The translations under genes and the position numbers were made by a program. A stretch of 64,000 bases of DNA from Telopea speciosissima (lineage: Eukaryota; Streptophyta; Magnoliopsida; Proteales; Proteaceae), in the NCBI RefSeq assembly GCF_018873765.1, contig NC_057916.1, forward strand, positions 28,743,501 through 28,807,500, written 5' to 3'. Below the pieces are notes generated by a model that made no database searches, was not told where the DNA came from, and saw only the letters and a list, made by a program, of their open reading frames with translations. Positions within the stretch are counted from its first letter, which is position 1, and each line of letters opens with the position of its first letter. Shown here one piece after another: positions 46,276 through 57,947 of the stretch.

Positions 46276-48628
46276 ATTAAATATAAAAGTGGAGGATGAT
46301 TTTGGAATTTAAATGAATGGGGATGACATAAAATTAACACAGTAACATGGGGGCTTTTGAGTGATTTTATGATGTAGTTCTTAGCTTGCAACCCATGGCA
46401 CTATCGAACAGTTTGATTATAAACAAAGGGCTGGCGGCTGTGCATAAGTCGTTAACTTTGAGAAAGAGAGATATATGTAGGAGTCGGTCTGTAGTGGATT
46501 GCTCCACTAAATCAGGAAGTAGTATTGGTAAATAAGGGAGGGGAAAAAGAGAATAGTTCTTGAGATAGAGAGAAGGGGGAGAGGGAGTGCGAAAAAGAGA
46601 TAAGGGAGAGAGAGAGTGCGTGTGAGAGAAATAAGACAGAATTCTACATGCAAATTACACTTCATATAAATCCGGTACCACAATTCGAGAGGGAGAAAGA
46701 CAGTGTGATGCAGAGGAGTATCTTACATACTCCCACAAGAATAAAAGGGAGAGCAGGCCAAGCTGAAATCCTAGCTTGGGTAGGCTATTTTCCAGCCCAT
46801 CTGTGAGCTCATTAGTTATCTACTTAAGTTGTTATTAAGTTTCCTAGTTAGACTATGTTTTCTTTTAAGTTATGGTGTAATCAGCAACAGGGATATTTCA
46901 TAGTTCGATTAGGATTCGATTTTCCTTTTCAGATTAGGAATCTGTTTGATTTCGTTTCAATATAAACTGTAGACCCAAAGGCATAAGAGATTGTTCTCTG
47001 CAACTACTGTGAGATTCAGAATGGTGTGAAGCTTTAGGACAGAAGGAATCTGCTCTTGTGGGTGGGAAACCTGGGTTATCTTTATTCTGTTATAATACTC
47101 TGTTTTGCTTGATCCAGGTATTGATTCACTCACTCACCAATTAACACTTCTGGTCGTAGATTTTAATCTCTGGTTTGCTTAGTTTTCATTCTCTGATCTG
47201 GTTCTTAATATTGTTTATCGCTCCCTGTTATTATACATCTGATTAGCAATTGATTCCAGCGTGATGCAGATCCAAGCACCCGCAAGAAGAAGAAGCCCTA
47301 AGATTAAGGCCTAGTATTTGGAGCCTCAGTTTATTACATAGTTTATTTCAGCTTTAGTTATTTCCGATACTTAGTTTATTTTTCAGTTTAAATGTAACTT
47401 AAATTGAAGCGGTTCAGCCTTGGTTCAATTTAAGTGATTAATTCTTATTTGTTGTTAGGTGCTTATTTCTTATTGGTAGACCAGGAATCTTTTAAGTTTT
47501 AGTTTTAATTAAAGTGTTACACCCCGTCCACGATTTATGTGAAGGAGGGATTTAGATTGTATTAGGATTTGGGCCTATGGCCATATTATAAATAAATAAA
47601 TCGTGGGAGGCTCCCCAATAATTCAGACTTTAAAAAAAAAAAATTGTTTATGCTTGCTGCCATTGTTGCTGCTGCCTAGCTTCTGTGAAATCCTGAATTT
47701 CAATTTGTTTATGCTTGCTGCCATTGTTGCTGCTGCCCACAAACCTCGCCTAAGGAGGGATCACTGAGAAAGAAAGAGAAAAGGGGTGAAACTGGCAGGA
47801 AGAGAAGTTGTTGTCGACATTGAGTGAGAAGTGAGCATAACTACAGAAACATAGCTCCCGCCACCATGCCACTTTTTTCCTGATTATAAATAAGGAGTGT
47901 GATTGACGAGGTGACCATTTCAATAGAAGATTGAATTTCAATTGAACTAATACAAAATGACCACAGTGAGAGGTATCAGTCGCCCTACAACTATGGCCCT
48001 GCAACTATGGTGAGGAAGAATAGAATTCCTCTCATACTCCTTACTAGCTACAAGAGCTGGTGGGATGGGCTACAAATGCGTTTGAGTGCAGCACAACTAC
48101 TTCCAGCTTCATCTCTCTTTTGGGTAACTCAGAGATACTCCTCAACCCAATCATCATACAAGATGTTGAAATTACCGGCATCTCCTATAACGATGAAGAT
48201 GAACCAAAGGTGGAAGAGAATGAGGAACTCAAGGGTCTAAGGCCTATAAAGATAGAGAAGGTCTAGTAGGTGAACAACTCGGGATAAGTTGAGTTTCTTG
48301 ATTATAAATTCATCCAATTTTGTACCTCATTAGTACTTTGTTTCATATTTTCTTTCAGATTGTTTCTCCACAATGGAAATGTAATTTGTTGAAATTGCAT
48401 TTTATTTTCAATGATTGTGTTTAACCTTTTAAGTATCAGACTTAGAACAAAGAAATCATCGACGCTTGGGGTTAAGTTGGAGTAAAATTTCCGTCAATTG
48501 TTTGCATTATATTACTAATTGGAGATGTCATTCTCATTAAAAACTAATTGGCTTAGTGGCTAAGCAAATTGGCTATTTTATCACATCGTTACTTTATTAT
48601 GATTTTCTTCTTTCTTTTACCGCAAAGA
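46276..48628 (+). repeat. Left arm of a large diverged inverted repeat (interrupted by LTR sequence)
   Basis: 46276-46660 and 47985-48628 match, inverted, 49107-50140. Shared landmarks: 'aacaaagggctggcggc', 'actatggtgaggaagaa', 'cctctcatactccttact', 'gatgaagatgaaccaaag', 'gatagagaaggtctagt', 'ggcttagtggct'. By eye roughly 80-85 percent alike. The stretch 46660-47985 has no partner in the right arm and is a later LTR-type insertion. The arms probably derive from a retroelement 3' region, because the right arm adjoins gypsy integrase. Confidence 0.85.
46700..47745 (+). mobile_element. LTR-type insertion(s) inside the left arm
   Basis: Two LTR-like starts occur: TGATGCAGAGG at 46706 and TGATGCAGATCC at 47262. 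The second runs like the LTR at 55679-56730: 'gcaagaagaagaagcc', 'attataaataaataaatcg' TATA-like, 'tcgtgggaggctcc', then duplicated 'gtttatgcttgctgccattg' at 47646 and 47706. It appears to be one LTR joined to or inserted in another. Ends and duplications could not be resolved. Confidence 0.5.
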
Positions 48629-49106
48629 TGGGTTTTGAAACATTATGGGATTGCACCGCAAAAATGCGTAATAGACATTTTTGGCCCTAGGGTTTGACAC
48701 TTGATGCATCTTCTTCGATACTTAGCGTCACAACTCGACATCAAGAGTGTGTCGAATGACACTTGTTCATTGTCGAGGATTCGACGTTCAACGTAGAAAT
48801 AGGCTGGGTTGGAAACCCATTTTCAATTTTCATTTCTCATTTCACTCTTCGTCTTCCAGAGTTCCAACGACTTCCCTGTGCAAGATACGCCTCCAGTACT
48901 CCAATTAAAGTGATTCCAAGGATTGGGAGTTGGCACACTCTCTCCATCTGTTGATTCCTAAGAAAGAGGTAGTATTGAAGTTCATTATGACCAGTAATAA
49001 TAATTCCTTCATCATAAAAGACATTGAAGCCTTCTTGGCAAGATACCATTTCAAGGGCTAGGATTGGTTGAGAAACTTCCTCCATTGATCCACCTTGTTC
49101 TGTCAC
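48629..49106. other. Centre of the inverted repeat
   Basis: About 480 bp between the two arms, including a 'tgtcgaatgacacttgttcattgtcgaggattcgacg' stretch with small palindromes. No gene recognised. Confidence 0.45.
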
Positions 49107-50140
49107 CTTTGTAGTAAAAAAACAAAGCAGCAAATCATAATAGAGTAATGATCTAAGAAGATAGCCAATTTGCTCAGCCACTAAGCCAACTCGTTCTTTA
49201 TGAAAATGATATCTCCAATTAGTAACATAATGCAAACAATTGAGGGGAATTCTACTCCAACTTAACCTAAAGCATCAACAATTTTTTATGTTCCAATTTT
49301 GATACACAAAATAAACACAATCATCGAAAATAAAGTGCAATTTCATCACATTACATTTCCATAGCAAAGAAACAATGTGAAAAAAAAACATAGATCGAAG
49401 TACTAATGAGGTACAAAACTGAATGAGTTTCTAATCAAGAAACTCAAAATTTATCCCGATCCATTCACACACTAGACCTTCTCTATCTTCACTAGCCGTA
49501 CACCCCTGAATTCTATATTCTCTTCCATCTTTGGTTCATCTTCATCATTGAGGATAGGACGATGATTTCAACATCATTATCATCTTGTATGATGATTGGG
49601 TTTTGAGGAGTATCTATGAGTTTCTAACTAGAAGAGAAGATGGGGCTGGGAGTTGTTGTGTTGTACCCAAACATATTTGTAGCCCACTCCGCCACCTCTT
49701 GTAGGCAGTAAGGAGTATGAGAGGAGTTCTCTTCTTCCTCACCATAGGTGTTGGGTAACAGATACCTCTCAATAAGTTTGATTCGCATGTGGAGTCCCAT
49801 GTCTTATTTCTCACACACTCTCACCCCCCCTCCCTTTTCTTTTTCGCACTCTTTCTCAAGCGCTATTCTCTCTTTCCCCTCCCTACTTTACTGGTACTAC
49901 TTCATGATTTAGTAGAGCAATCCATTCCAAACCAACTCCAACATATATTTGTTCTTCTCAATGTCAACGACTTATGCACTGCCGCCAGCCCTTTGTTTAT
50001 AATCGAACTGTTTGATAGTATCGTGGGTTGCGAGTTAAGGACAACTTTTATAAAATTACTCAAAATCCCCATTGTTACTGAGTTAGTTTTATGTCATCCC
50101 ATTCATTTATATTCTAGAATTATCCTTCACTTCTATATTT
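49107..50140 (-). repeat. Right arm of the large inverted repeat
   Basis: Inverted partner of the left arm, without the LTR insertion, about 1.03 kb. Its right edge (50140) meets the gypsy integrase relic that starts at 50147, suggesting this arm is the 3' untranslated or LTR part of that same minus-strand element (inference). Confidence 0.85.
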
Positions 50141-50146
50141 AATTCG

Positions 50147-51640
50147 TAATGGTGGCAGGAGGGAATCTCTATGGAGCAATATGCACCATTACCATGTCAC
50201 CTGGTTGAAACTCCACGTAACAATGACGGCGATCAGATGTAGCTTTGTAGGCATCATTTTCTAAGGGCTATCTAGTGCTGTACATCTGCATGCACATCTG
50301 TGATGTGGTGTATTAACTAAATACACTTCAATGTTGACACTTGCGTGAGGAGGAAGGGAAACAAAATCAATTGGTCGCTTAGGCTGAAATCCAAGAACAA
50401 TCTCAAACGATTTACAACCCGTTATCCAGTTCATCATATTGTTACCCGTGAATTTGCCAATGTCAAGCTTGGATGGCCAGGTCTTCTCATAGTCATGAAC
50501 AACTGATGTAAATTGGCTGTCTAAAACCAGCCGCAGGTGTAGGGGTTCTTCCCTACACCAGCATGAGTAGCCATCAGATAGGCGTAGAGGAATCCCTACA
50601 CCAGCAGTTAAAATCGTGGGCTGAGTTAGGATTTTAATTTGTTAATTTTTTCAGTCAGTCTTTTATTGAATTGTAATTCTAATTGGGATTCCTAGTGCAA
50701 GTTTGAATCCTAGTTAGAAGTCCTAATTAGTATTCTTAGTTCAGTTATGAGTCATAGTTATGTCCAGCCATAAAGGCTATAAATATGTAAGAGCTCTTGA
50801 GAGCCTCCCACGATTTAATGAAAAGAAATTTGCTTTGCAATTGCCACTATCCTGAGATAGGCTGTGAGGGTGAGATACCCAGGTTGAGATAGCCTTCACC
50901 AACAACTTAAAGATTCAATTCAATTGTTGGTTTTCTGCATCAAAGTTCATGGAACCCCATGCTAACAAGTAATTTCATATTCCCATCCCCAAACCCTTCT
51001 TCTCCTAATCCTCTAAGCCCAACCCTAACCATTCCCCATACCCTAAATTCTGCCTAGGTCAATCCAGCCATCAGAATCCAACCAAAGTTGGATCGAGCAG
51101 CCCTCACACCCCTAGGAGAACTCAACCAGAACCCCTGCCCTCCCTAACTCTAAACCCTAGATCTCTTCTTCTTCTAATTTTCCAAAACCCAAAAACCCAA
51201 ACCCTAATTCAATCTCCATCTTTGTTTACATACTCAACCTCCATAAAACATCTCAGGACCTTCACTGGAAGGCTTCCCCTCACTAACTGAACTTAACCCT
51301 AACATCAAACCCTAGATTCCATTTAACCCTAATCCTAATTTTCAATATCCCACTTGTTTGACCTAGCTGATTCCTCGTATCCTTAGCAGATCCTGATTAT
51401 TGGTTCTAGTTGGTAATTCAGCCATCTAGAATTACATTAACAAGGCAGTGTTGTAAGTTTTCTAAACTTCTATTAACAACTTTTGTGTGGCCATTAGTCT
51501 ATGGATGAAATGCTAGTAGAAAACTGTAGCTTGGTGTTCGTATTCATCCACAAAGTCTTCTAGAAGTAACTTATAAACTTGACATCCCTACCAGAAACAA
51601 TAGAATCCGGCAAATCATGCAATAGCAATAGAATGTTACA
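50147..51640 (-). pseudogene. Ty3/gypsy integrase relic, split by a solo LTR
   Basis: On the minus strand, 51640-51440 reads as the integrase core: 'LHDLPDSIVSGRDVKFIS' (family LHGLPktIVSDRDvkF), 'TKLQFSTS', and a degraded 'TNGHTKVVNRSLENL'. 50503-50147 continues with 'SFEIVLGFQPKRPID' and 'ATSDRRHCYVEFQPGDMVMV', the C-terminal region. Stops are present. The split point is exactly where the solo LTR 50504-51439 sits. Confidence 0.85.
50504..51439 (+). mobile_element. Solo LTR, family B, inside gypsy integrase
   Basis: Starts TGATGTAAATTGGC and ends TTACATTA, 936 bp. Flanks acaac (50499-50503) and acaag (51440-51444) agree in four of five bases. It contains 'ggctataaatatgtaag' (TATA) and 'gagcctcccacgatttaatg', then a 3' half rich in 'aaccctaa'. 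A second family B copy is at 61132-62103. Removing it and one duplication copy restores local colinearity of the integrase relic. Confidence 0.88.
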
Positions 51641-53385
51641 CGAACTACCCAACCTCTTTCCCCTCTAGTTTGTTATGGAAACACCCAAGATCTCTCTCTC
51701 TCTCTCTCTCTCTCTCTACAATGTCAAGTACCTAATCGTATCTTCCAAATTCATTAAGACAATGATGGATTGGTCGGGCGATGAGGAAGAGAATTGTTTG
51801 GAGTGAGAGAAGAAGCTAAAGATGGTAAGATAGCAAGGGTAGGTTGAAAGGAAACTAGAAAAATCAGTTCAATAGATAGAAGAATGTTATGTCCAAGCAT
51901 CCACCAGAAAGAAGATATCAATAGGTTGGTCCCACTGATTGAACTTCTTAATAACAAATTGTAAATGTTTACAAAATCAATCATCTGCTTTCCAATGAAT
52001 AACTGAGTATGAAAAGAGAAGAAGACGGTACATAGAACTCAGAATTTGTGTTTTCATAGTAAGCTGATATTCAATGTGCATTGTTCCCTTAAATTTATGA
52101 AGCATCTGATTATATTTGCAGTTTTAATTTGTATTTAACAGTTAGTTCCACATGAAGTGTTTAGAGGTTATATTGAATCAATGATAGGACTATAATATGT
52201 TACAGGTTCAAGGCTGTGTCTCAAATTCTCTCAGTTTGTTAGTCTAATACTCATATTGAAAGAATGGTGGGAGTATAATATGGTTTGAGACTTTGAGTAG
52301 AAAAGAATAAAGATGGAATCTGAAAACCGTCCACTGTCTATCATAACCTATGGTTTTCTCAAAAAAAATAACGCTTTTGAGTGTTTGCACACGACAATCA
52401 ACAATGATGACACCCCCCCCCCCAATAAAAAAATAATAATAATAAAATTTTCACCAAGATCATAAGAAAGGTTATCCAAGAGCAAGTTAGGAATTCTTCG
52501 GGCTCATGGTTCAAGATAATTTCGACCTGTTTCGACCAAAAAATATCTAATTTCGACCAATTTTAACTAATTTCTACCAGCCCAATTTCAACCAGTTTTG
52601 ATCAGACCATGACATGTCGGGTTTTGCCCCAAAAAATACCAGGTTTCGACTGAAACCTAGGAAATCTCGGTTTCCTGGCTGGTCCAAACCAGCCTCAGCA
52701 CCGAGTTCTTGAACTTTGCTCAGGCTTCATCACAGTGGGAACTGGGAAAGTGGGAAGTATTAAGCAGCTTTTATCTGTTTCACATAGCACCTGCTCACTA
52801 GCGTTTGATTCTAACATATATTCATCTCAATAATGTTTTTGACTGCAATACTTGCAAGTCCATGTTTGGCGGAGCTTCTCCAACTAAAACTGCACATCCA
52901 ATAGAACTATTTCTTTTGGATTCTTTAACTCATAATCTGGAGAATCTCCAGTAGCACAGGTGAGAGATGCTTCTCACACATTCTTGTTGCAACTTGCAAG
53001 AAGCTCGTCACAAATAGGCCTTACTCTTCATTTTACTTACAGGACCCACATCAGACACAGTCGGCATGTTCGCATGACTTTTCGAGAGTGATCCAAAGGG
53101 GGTCTTATTGTGTTCATCCGAAGCATTTAACTTCGATTCTGCAGCATTTTTTTATATCAGAACTTTAATTCTGCAGAATCATGAGCAGTTGGAGTGAAAA
53201 GTTTTCCTTTCTCAACTTTTAAAATCACTTCCTCATTTCTGTGGGAATCATTTATGGCACTGCAAGAATCAAACCAAGTGCTCACCACAATAATAAAAGA
53301 AAATCAGAATTTGTCTACAAAATGAACAATTTGCTTTCATCAAATAACCACTTCCTCATTTAGGGATCATTCACAGTAAATGCAT
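51641..53385. other. Intergenic sequence, with one (CT)n tract and a possible MITE
   Basis: (CT)n at 51688-51717. At 52490-52725 a foldback-like segment has ends 'ggttcaagataatttcgacc' and 'gttcttgaactttgctca' and repeated 'atttcgacc' motifs, similar in style to 8750-9546. No gene recognised. Confidence 0.45.
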
Positions 53386-53398
53386 ATTTACTGTAATA

Positions 53399-54916
53399 CA
53401 ACAACAACAACTCAGCCTTATCCCAACTAAATGGGGTTGGCTTCATGGATCCTTGCAAAGACAAAATATTAAAATAATAGTAAAAAGAAAGGAGCACAAT
53501 AACATCGACAAACTCAGCAATATTCATAGTTGTAAAGTAGTTGCCTAGGCAACGCCTAGGCGTCCAGGCGCCTTGGTCGCCTAGGCGGTCGCCTTGAACG
53601 CCTACTTGGTGTCCCCTTTCTTTTTGCCCCTCTCCGCCGCCTTGGGTCGCCTAGACGCCGTGACAACTACGGCAATATTCCACCTATATGGAATCGACAA
53701 CTTGGATCAATCAGCTCTATTCGACGTCATACTTGAGACAAGGCCTAAACTATGCATGTCATTTCTCACTACTTCACCTAGGTTCATTTTAAGCCTGCTC
53801 CTAGCTCTTTTAAATCATTCAATCTGAATCAAATCAACCCTCCGTACCGGTGCATCCCAAGGCCTCCGTTGAACATGACCATGCCACCTTTAACGACTCT
53901 CTCGTAGCTTCTCATGTATAGGGGCTACTCCCAACTCAGCTCAAGATATGGTCATTTCTTAATTTATCTTTCCTAATTTTGCCACACATCCATCTCAACA
54001 TCCTCATCTCCACTACACTTAGTTTATCTACATGTTGCTTCTTAACTACCCAACATTCTGCACCATACATCATAGCCAGTCGTACGGCAGTCCTATAAAA
54101 TTTTCCTTTTGAGTTTTAAAGGAATACGCTGATCACACAATATGCCGGTTGCACCTCTCCATTTCATCCTCTATATCGCCTTCTTTATTTATGAGAGCTC
54201 AAATATCTAAAATAATCACCTTGAGGTATCTCTTTATCATCAATATTAACCACCTCATTAACCATCCTACTGTGGCTAAAGTTGCACACCATGTACTCCG
54301 TCTTTGTTCTACTTATCTCAAGACCTTTTGATTCCAAGGTAGATCTCCCTAACTTCAACTTGGCATTAAGACCTGCTTTTATCTCATCCACCAACACAAT
54401 ATCATCAGCAAAAAGCATACACCAAGAAATCTCATCTTGTATGTCTCCAGTTAGATCATCCAAGATAAGCGCAAACAATAAGGGCTTGAGGTTGATCCTT
54501 GATGTAGCCCAAGCGTAATTGGGAACTCACTACCTTGACCTCCCACAGTCTTATGCTAGTCACCACGCCATCATATGTATCTTAATTATGTCCACGTATT
54601 TACATGGCACCCTTATCTTCTCTAGTATGTGCCAGATTAGCTCTCTAGGGATTCTATCATAGGCTTTCTCTAGGTCAATAAAGACCATATGGAGATCATT
54701 TTTGCCCTCTCTAGACCTTTCCATGAGTCTCCTAAGTAAGAATATAGCTTCCGTCGTGAATCTACCTAGTATACCTTTCCATGAGTCTCCTAAGTAAAGA
54801 ATATAGCTTCCATCGTGAATCTACCTAGAATAAAGCCAAATTGGTTCTCCAAAATAGTAGTTTCCTTTCTCAGGTGGGTATCAATAACCCTCTCCCATAA
54901 CTTCATTGAATGGCTC
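53399..54916 (-). mobile_element. 5'-truncated LINE with 13 bp target duplication
   Basis: In minus orientation it encodes, with breaks, the later part of a LINE reverse transcriptase ('DEISWCMLFADDIVLVDE' at about 54440-54390, preceded by 'LVFIDLEKAYD'-like text near 54680) and the C-terminal 'RRLRWHGHVQRRPW' and 'NDMHSLGLVS' blocks. It finishes with the tail 'agttgggataaggctgagtt' and (GTT)n. Exact flanks atttactgtaata lie at 53386-53398 and 54917-54929. Same family as the relic at 2625-2920. The 147 bp hAT MITE at 53525 is nested in its 3' part. Confidence 0.92.
53525..53671. mobile_element. hAT-type MITE, 147 bp, nested in the LINE
   Basis: Starts CATAGTTGTAAAG and ends CGCCGTGACAACTACG. 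Exact 8 bp duplication gcaatatt at 53517-53524 and 53672-53679. The interior is almost all 'gcctaggcg' palindromic units. Same terminal family as 6525-7044. Confidence 0.88.
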
Positions 54917-54929
54917 ATTTACTGTAATA

Positions 54930-55678
54930 ATGAAAAAATCATATTTACAGCAATGATCAAAGGATTTCTTCCCATAATAAGCACTGCAGAAAATCAAAAT
55001 TTGTACAAACTGCTGAAATGGATAGGAATGTGGGATACATGTTGGATTCATGAAATTCATAAAATGGAGACCATTTCACAAGAGGATCGCAAACTTCAGT
55101 TCCAGAAACAGTAAATACTTCGATCAGTTCTCAGATTTGCAGGAAATTTCAGAGCAATAAAATAAAATAAAAAGAAATCGAAGAAGGGAAGAAGAAGATA
55201 GGGTAGTCTCTCCGACTCGGGTCTCTCACAACGGCCTCTCATCGTATTTTGGTCTCTCACCATACACTCGCAAAGAAAAGCACAAAGCTATGTTTTTTTT
55301 TCCTCAATCACATTAATTCAAATTTGTGTATAAGGCTCTAGCCCCTTACAAACTTATATAGAAGACTCAAAAACAGACCCAAACACTAAAAGGAAAGGCT
55401 TAACCCAATCCTTAATTAATAAGGTAACATCACCTGACTAGGAAACTAAAATAATGAAAGAAACTGACTCAAAACACGAAACCCTAACCCTAGAAATCCA
55501 TCTTTTCCTCTTTTCCAAAACTCGAAACACTAACCCTAACTTGCTGCCTATTCAAGTTTACAGTTTTACACACTTCCATCCAGCAAAACATCTCAGGACC
55601 TTCACTAATAGACTCCTCTACCCTGACTTGACATTACCCTAACACCAAACCCTAACCCTAATTTCACCAAAAACCTTA
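54930..55678. other. LTR debris upstream of the LTR at 55679
   Basis: 55340-55450 resembles, inverted, the promoter-proximal part of family A ('cttacaaacttatatagaagactc'). 55480-55660 is rich in 'aaccctaaccctaa'. The older LTR is interrupted by the LTR at 55679 and seems to resume at 56736. No gene seen. Confidence 0.5.
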
Positions 55679-56730
55679 TGATGCAGGTCCCAGTAGACGA
55701 AAGAAGAAGAAGAGCAGCCTTTGAGTTTCGTTGGAGCCTTTATTTTACATATTTAGTTTTCTTTCTTATGTTAGGGGTAAAACAGTCTTTTTATTTATTT
55801 AAGTGTTGCTTAGTTTTCCCTCCACGATTTTAGAGGGATAGGTTGTTTTATTTATTTGTTAAAACTTGTATTCCTAGTTAGAGTACAAGTGTGTTAATTG
55901 TACTTAGAGTTCAGATTAGGCATCACTAGTCCTAGTCTGCTTAGGATTGAGTCTAGGATTTAGAACAAGGATTCCTAGTTCAAATCCACATATTTGTGTA
56001 AGGCCTTTGGCCATCTTTTTTATTATAAATAGACAGATCGTGGGAGGCTCCCCCACAACTTTTTAGCTTAAAAAAATCTCTGTTTCAGATCTGAGTTGCT
56101 GCCTTCGAGCTGCTGCTTCTGCTCCTCTGCGAGCTGCATCCTTGTGGACTCAAGGTGGTGAAGGGTGGGTTCTCCTGCGACTCCTTGCACTGTGAAGGTC
56201 AGGAGGTCTCTTCAAGACATCAAGCTGCTACTTCTGTTCTGCAATTCAGACCTGCAACCAGTAAGTTACAGCTGCTCTGTTATTTCTTTTGCTTAACCCT
56301 AACCTGCAACACTTCTCCTGCAAACTCTAGTTCTTCTTTAAACCCTAAAGCTCCTAAACTTTGCCCAGCCCTAACCAGCCAACCAAATCACCCCAAACCT
56401 CAACTGAACTGTCTTCCCCACCTCTGTGACACTCGGCCAGAGTCCCTTGACCTGTTTCCCCCTAGAAACCCTAGTTCCCTTCATTCTCTTCATTCCTAAA
56501 ACCCAAAACCCTAACCCTAATAATTCAGAAATTTTATTTTCTATCCGAACCTAACCAAAACCTATACCAATCAACTCCTAAAAACCTGCATACCATTACC
56601 CAATAAAGTCCTAACTCAAACTCCAATTCCTAAACCTAATCTTGCCCTAATCAACCTAATCTGCCCCATTCGACCAACCCTATTACACAACCTGGTCCTA
56701 GGTGAGACTTATTCCACCTAGGCTACATTA
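55679..56730 (+). mobile_element. Solo LTR, family E, with 5 bp target duplication
   Basis: Starts TGATGCAGGTCCC and ends GGCTACATTA, 1052 bp. Exact flanks cctta at 55674-55678 and 56731-56735. TATA-like 'ttattataaatagacag' near 56020, followed by the near-palindrome 'tcgtgggaggctccc'. The 3' half is rich in 'aaccctaa'. No internal region attached. Confidence 0.85.
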
Positions 56731-56735
56731 CCTTA

Positions 56736-57947
56736 TTTTGACCTAGACGATTCACGTGTTCATAACAGATCCTGGTCTACTGGCTCCTAGTTGGTCACCT
56801 ACCAATCACGGACTAAATTACAACACGAACATAACCTAACCTAATGCTTGTTTCCAATGAAATAAGCCCTTTAGGTGAGTCATCTGCATCAACAACCCAT
56901 TATCTTGATTCTGAATTGAGGATTAGGTTCATGATTCATCCACTATTCAGAAGGTATGCATAAAGCATGGACCACTTTGTTGAAAAAGACTACAATCATT
57001 AGTTGAAGCTCAGATGAATGCAATACCCAACCACTTACACATTAGCCTTTTAACCTAGGGCATACAGACTTCCAGTATATATCTTTGGCCCTTTCCTACC
57101 CGTCCAAAAACCAGAAATGCGGAGCGGATGAATCATGAAGTCCAGCTGGCCTGGCCATTTTCCGATTCTGTGATGATCTAAGATATGCTATGCCTTCTTC
57201 CGAGACTAGTTGCCTCAGAAAGATAGGATCAACAAGGTCTCGGAAGAGCCTTCCACTCTATATTCGGGTAAAGTATCCATCACTGGAACAGACCAACGAA
57301 TGAAGGAGTGTTACCCATGACTTCGTATAATGATAGCAAACAGCATTTTTCCATGTTTGTGCCTTCGGGGGACAGGATTTGGCTTCACAGCAAGCTTTTG
57401 ATCTCCCTATAGCAAATCGATCTTGGGTCGTGCTTTCACACTCTGGGTTCCAAACCTTCCAACACCTGAAAAGAAGCTTTAATGCTATATGAGTACTTTA
57501 CCATTTCTGGGTAAGCTGCATCAGTTTCCTTTTCTTCAGTGGGGGCTTCTTTTTCTTCCTTTTATGGAAATGGCGAAATGCACCTTGCTTCTTTTCTAAG
57601 GTAGTGCTCCCAAAGCGTTAACATCTAGAGTTTTTAATGTCTATGCTAAAAGTTCATGACTTTGTTCAACTTATACGATATTCTGATATATGCATATTAC
57701 TTGTGCAACTTATACGATATTCTGATATATGCATAATACTTGTGCAAATCCTTGTTTCTTTATCCCTATTATGAATGAATGTGTGCCTATATTTCACGCA
57801 ATCTATTCTAAAAAAAACAACAGAAAATAAAAGCACAGATTACCGTGGACGTCCTGAGGATCAGCTCCATAAGGAGCAAATGTGGTGAGTTAATTCATGG
57901 TGAACCATGTAGGATTGTAGTTCTTCTACAAGAAAGCAACATACTAG
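56736..57947. other. LTR debris and ALA1 downstream region
   Basis: 56736-56896 continues the older LTR and ends at 'gtcatctgcatca', the inverted form of a TGATGCAG LTR start. 57657-57740 holds a direct repeat of 'cttatacgatattctgatatatgcat' (57668 and 57710). 57143-57161 shares 18 identical bases with the last ALA1 exon (57978-57995). Otherwise downstream flank or 3' UTR of the flippase gene. Confidence 0.45.

Noticed and set aside
46300-50140. A CRISPR-like or phage-like repeat system
   Set aside because: The repeats are two long inverted arms in a plant genome, not short regularly spaced repeats.
49789-50142. 117-codon plus-strand frame in the inverted repeat
   Set aside because: Not conserved as an open frame in the partner arm, so not under coding constraint.
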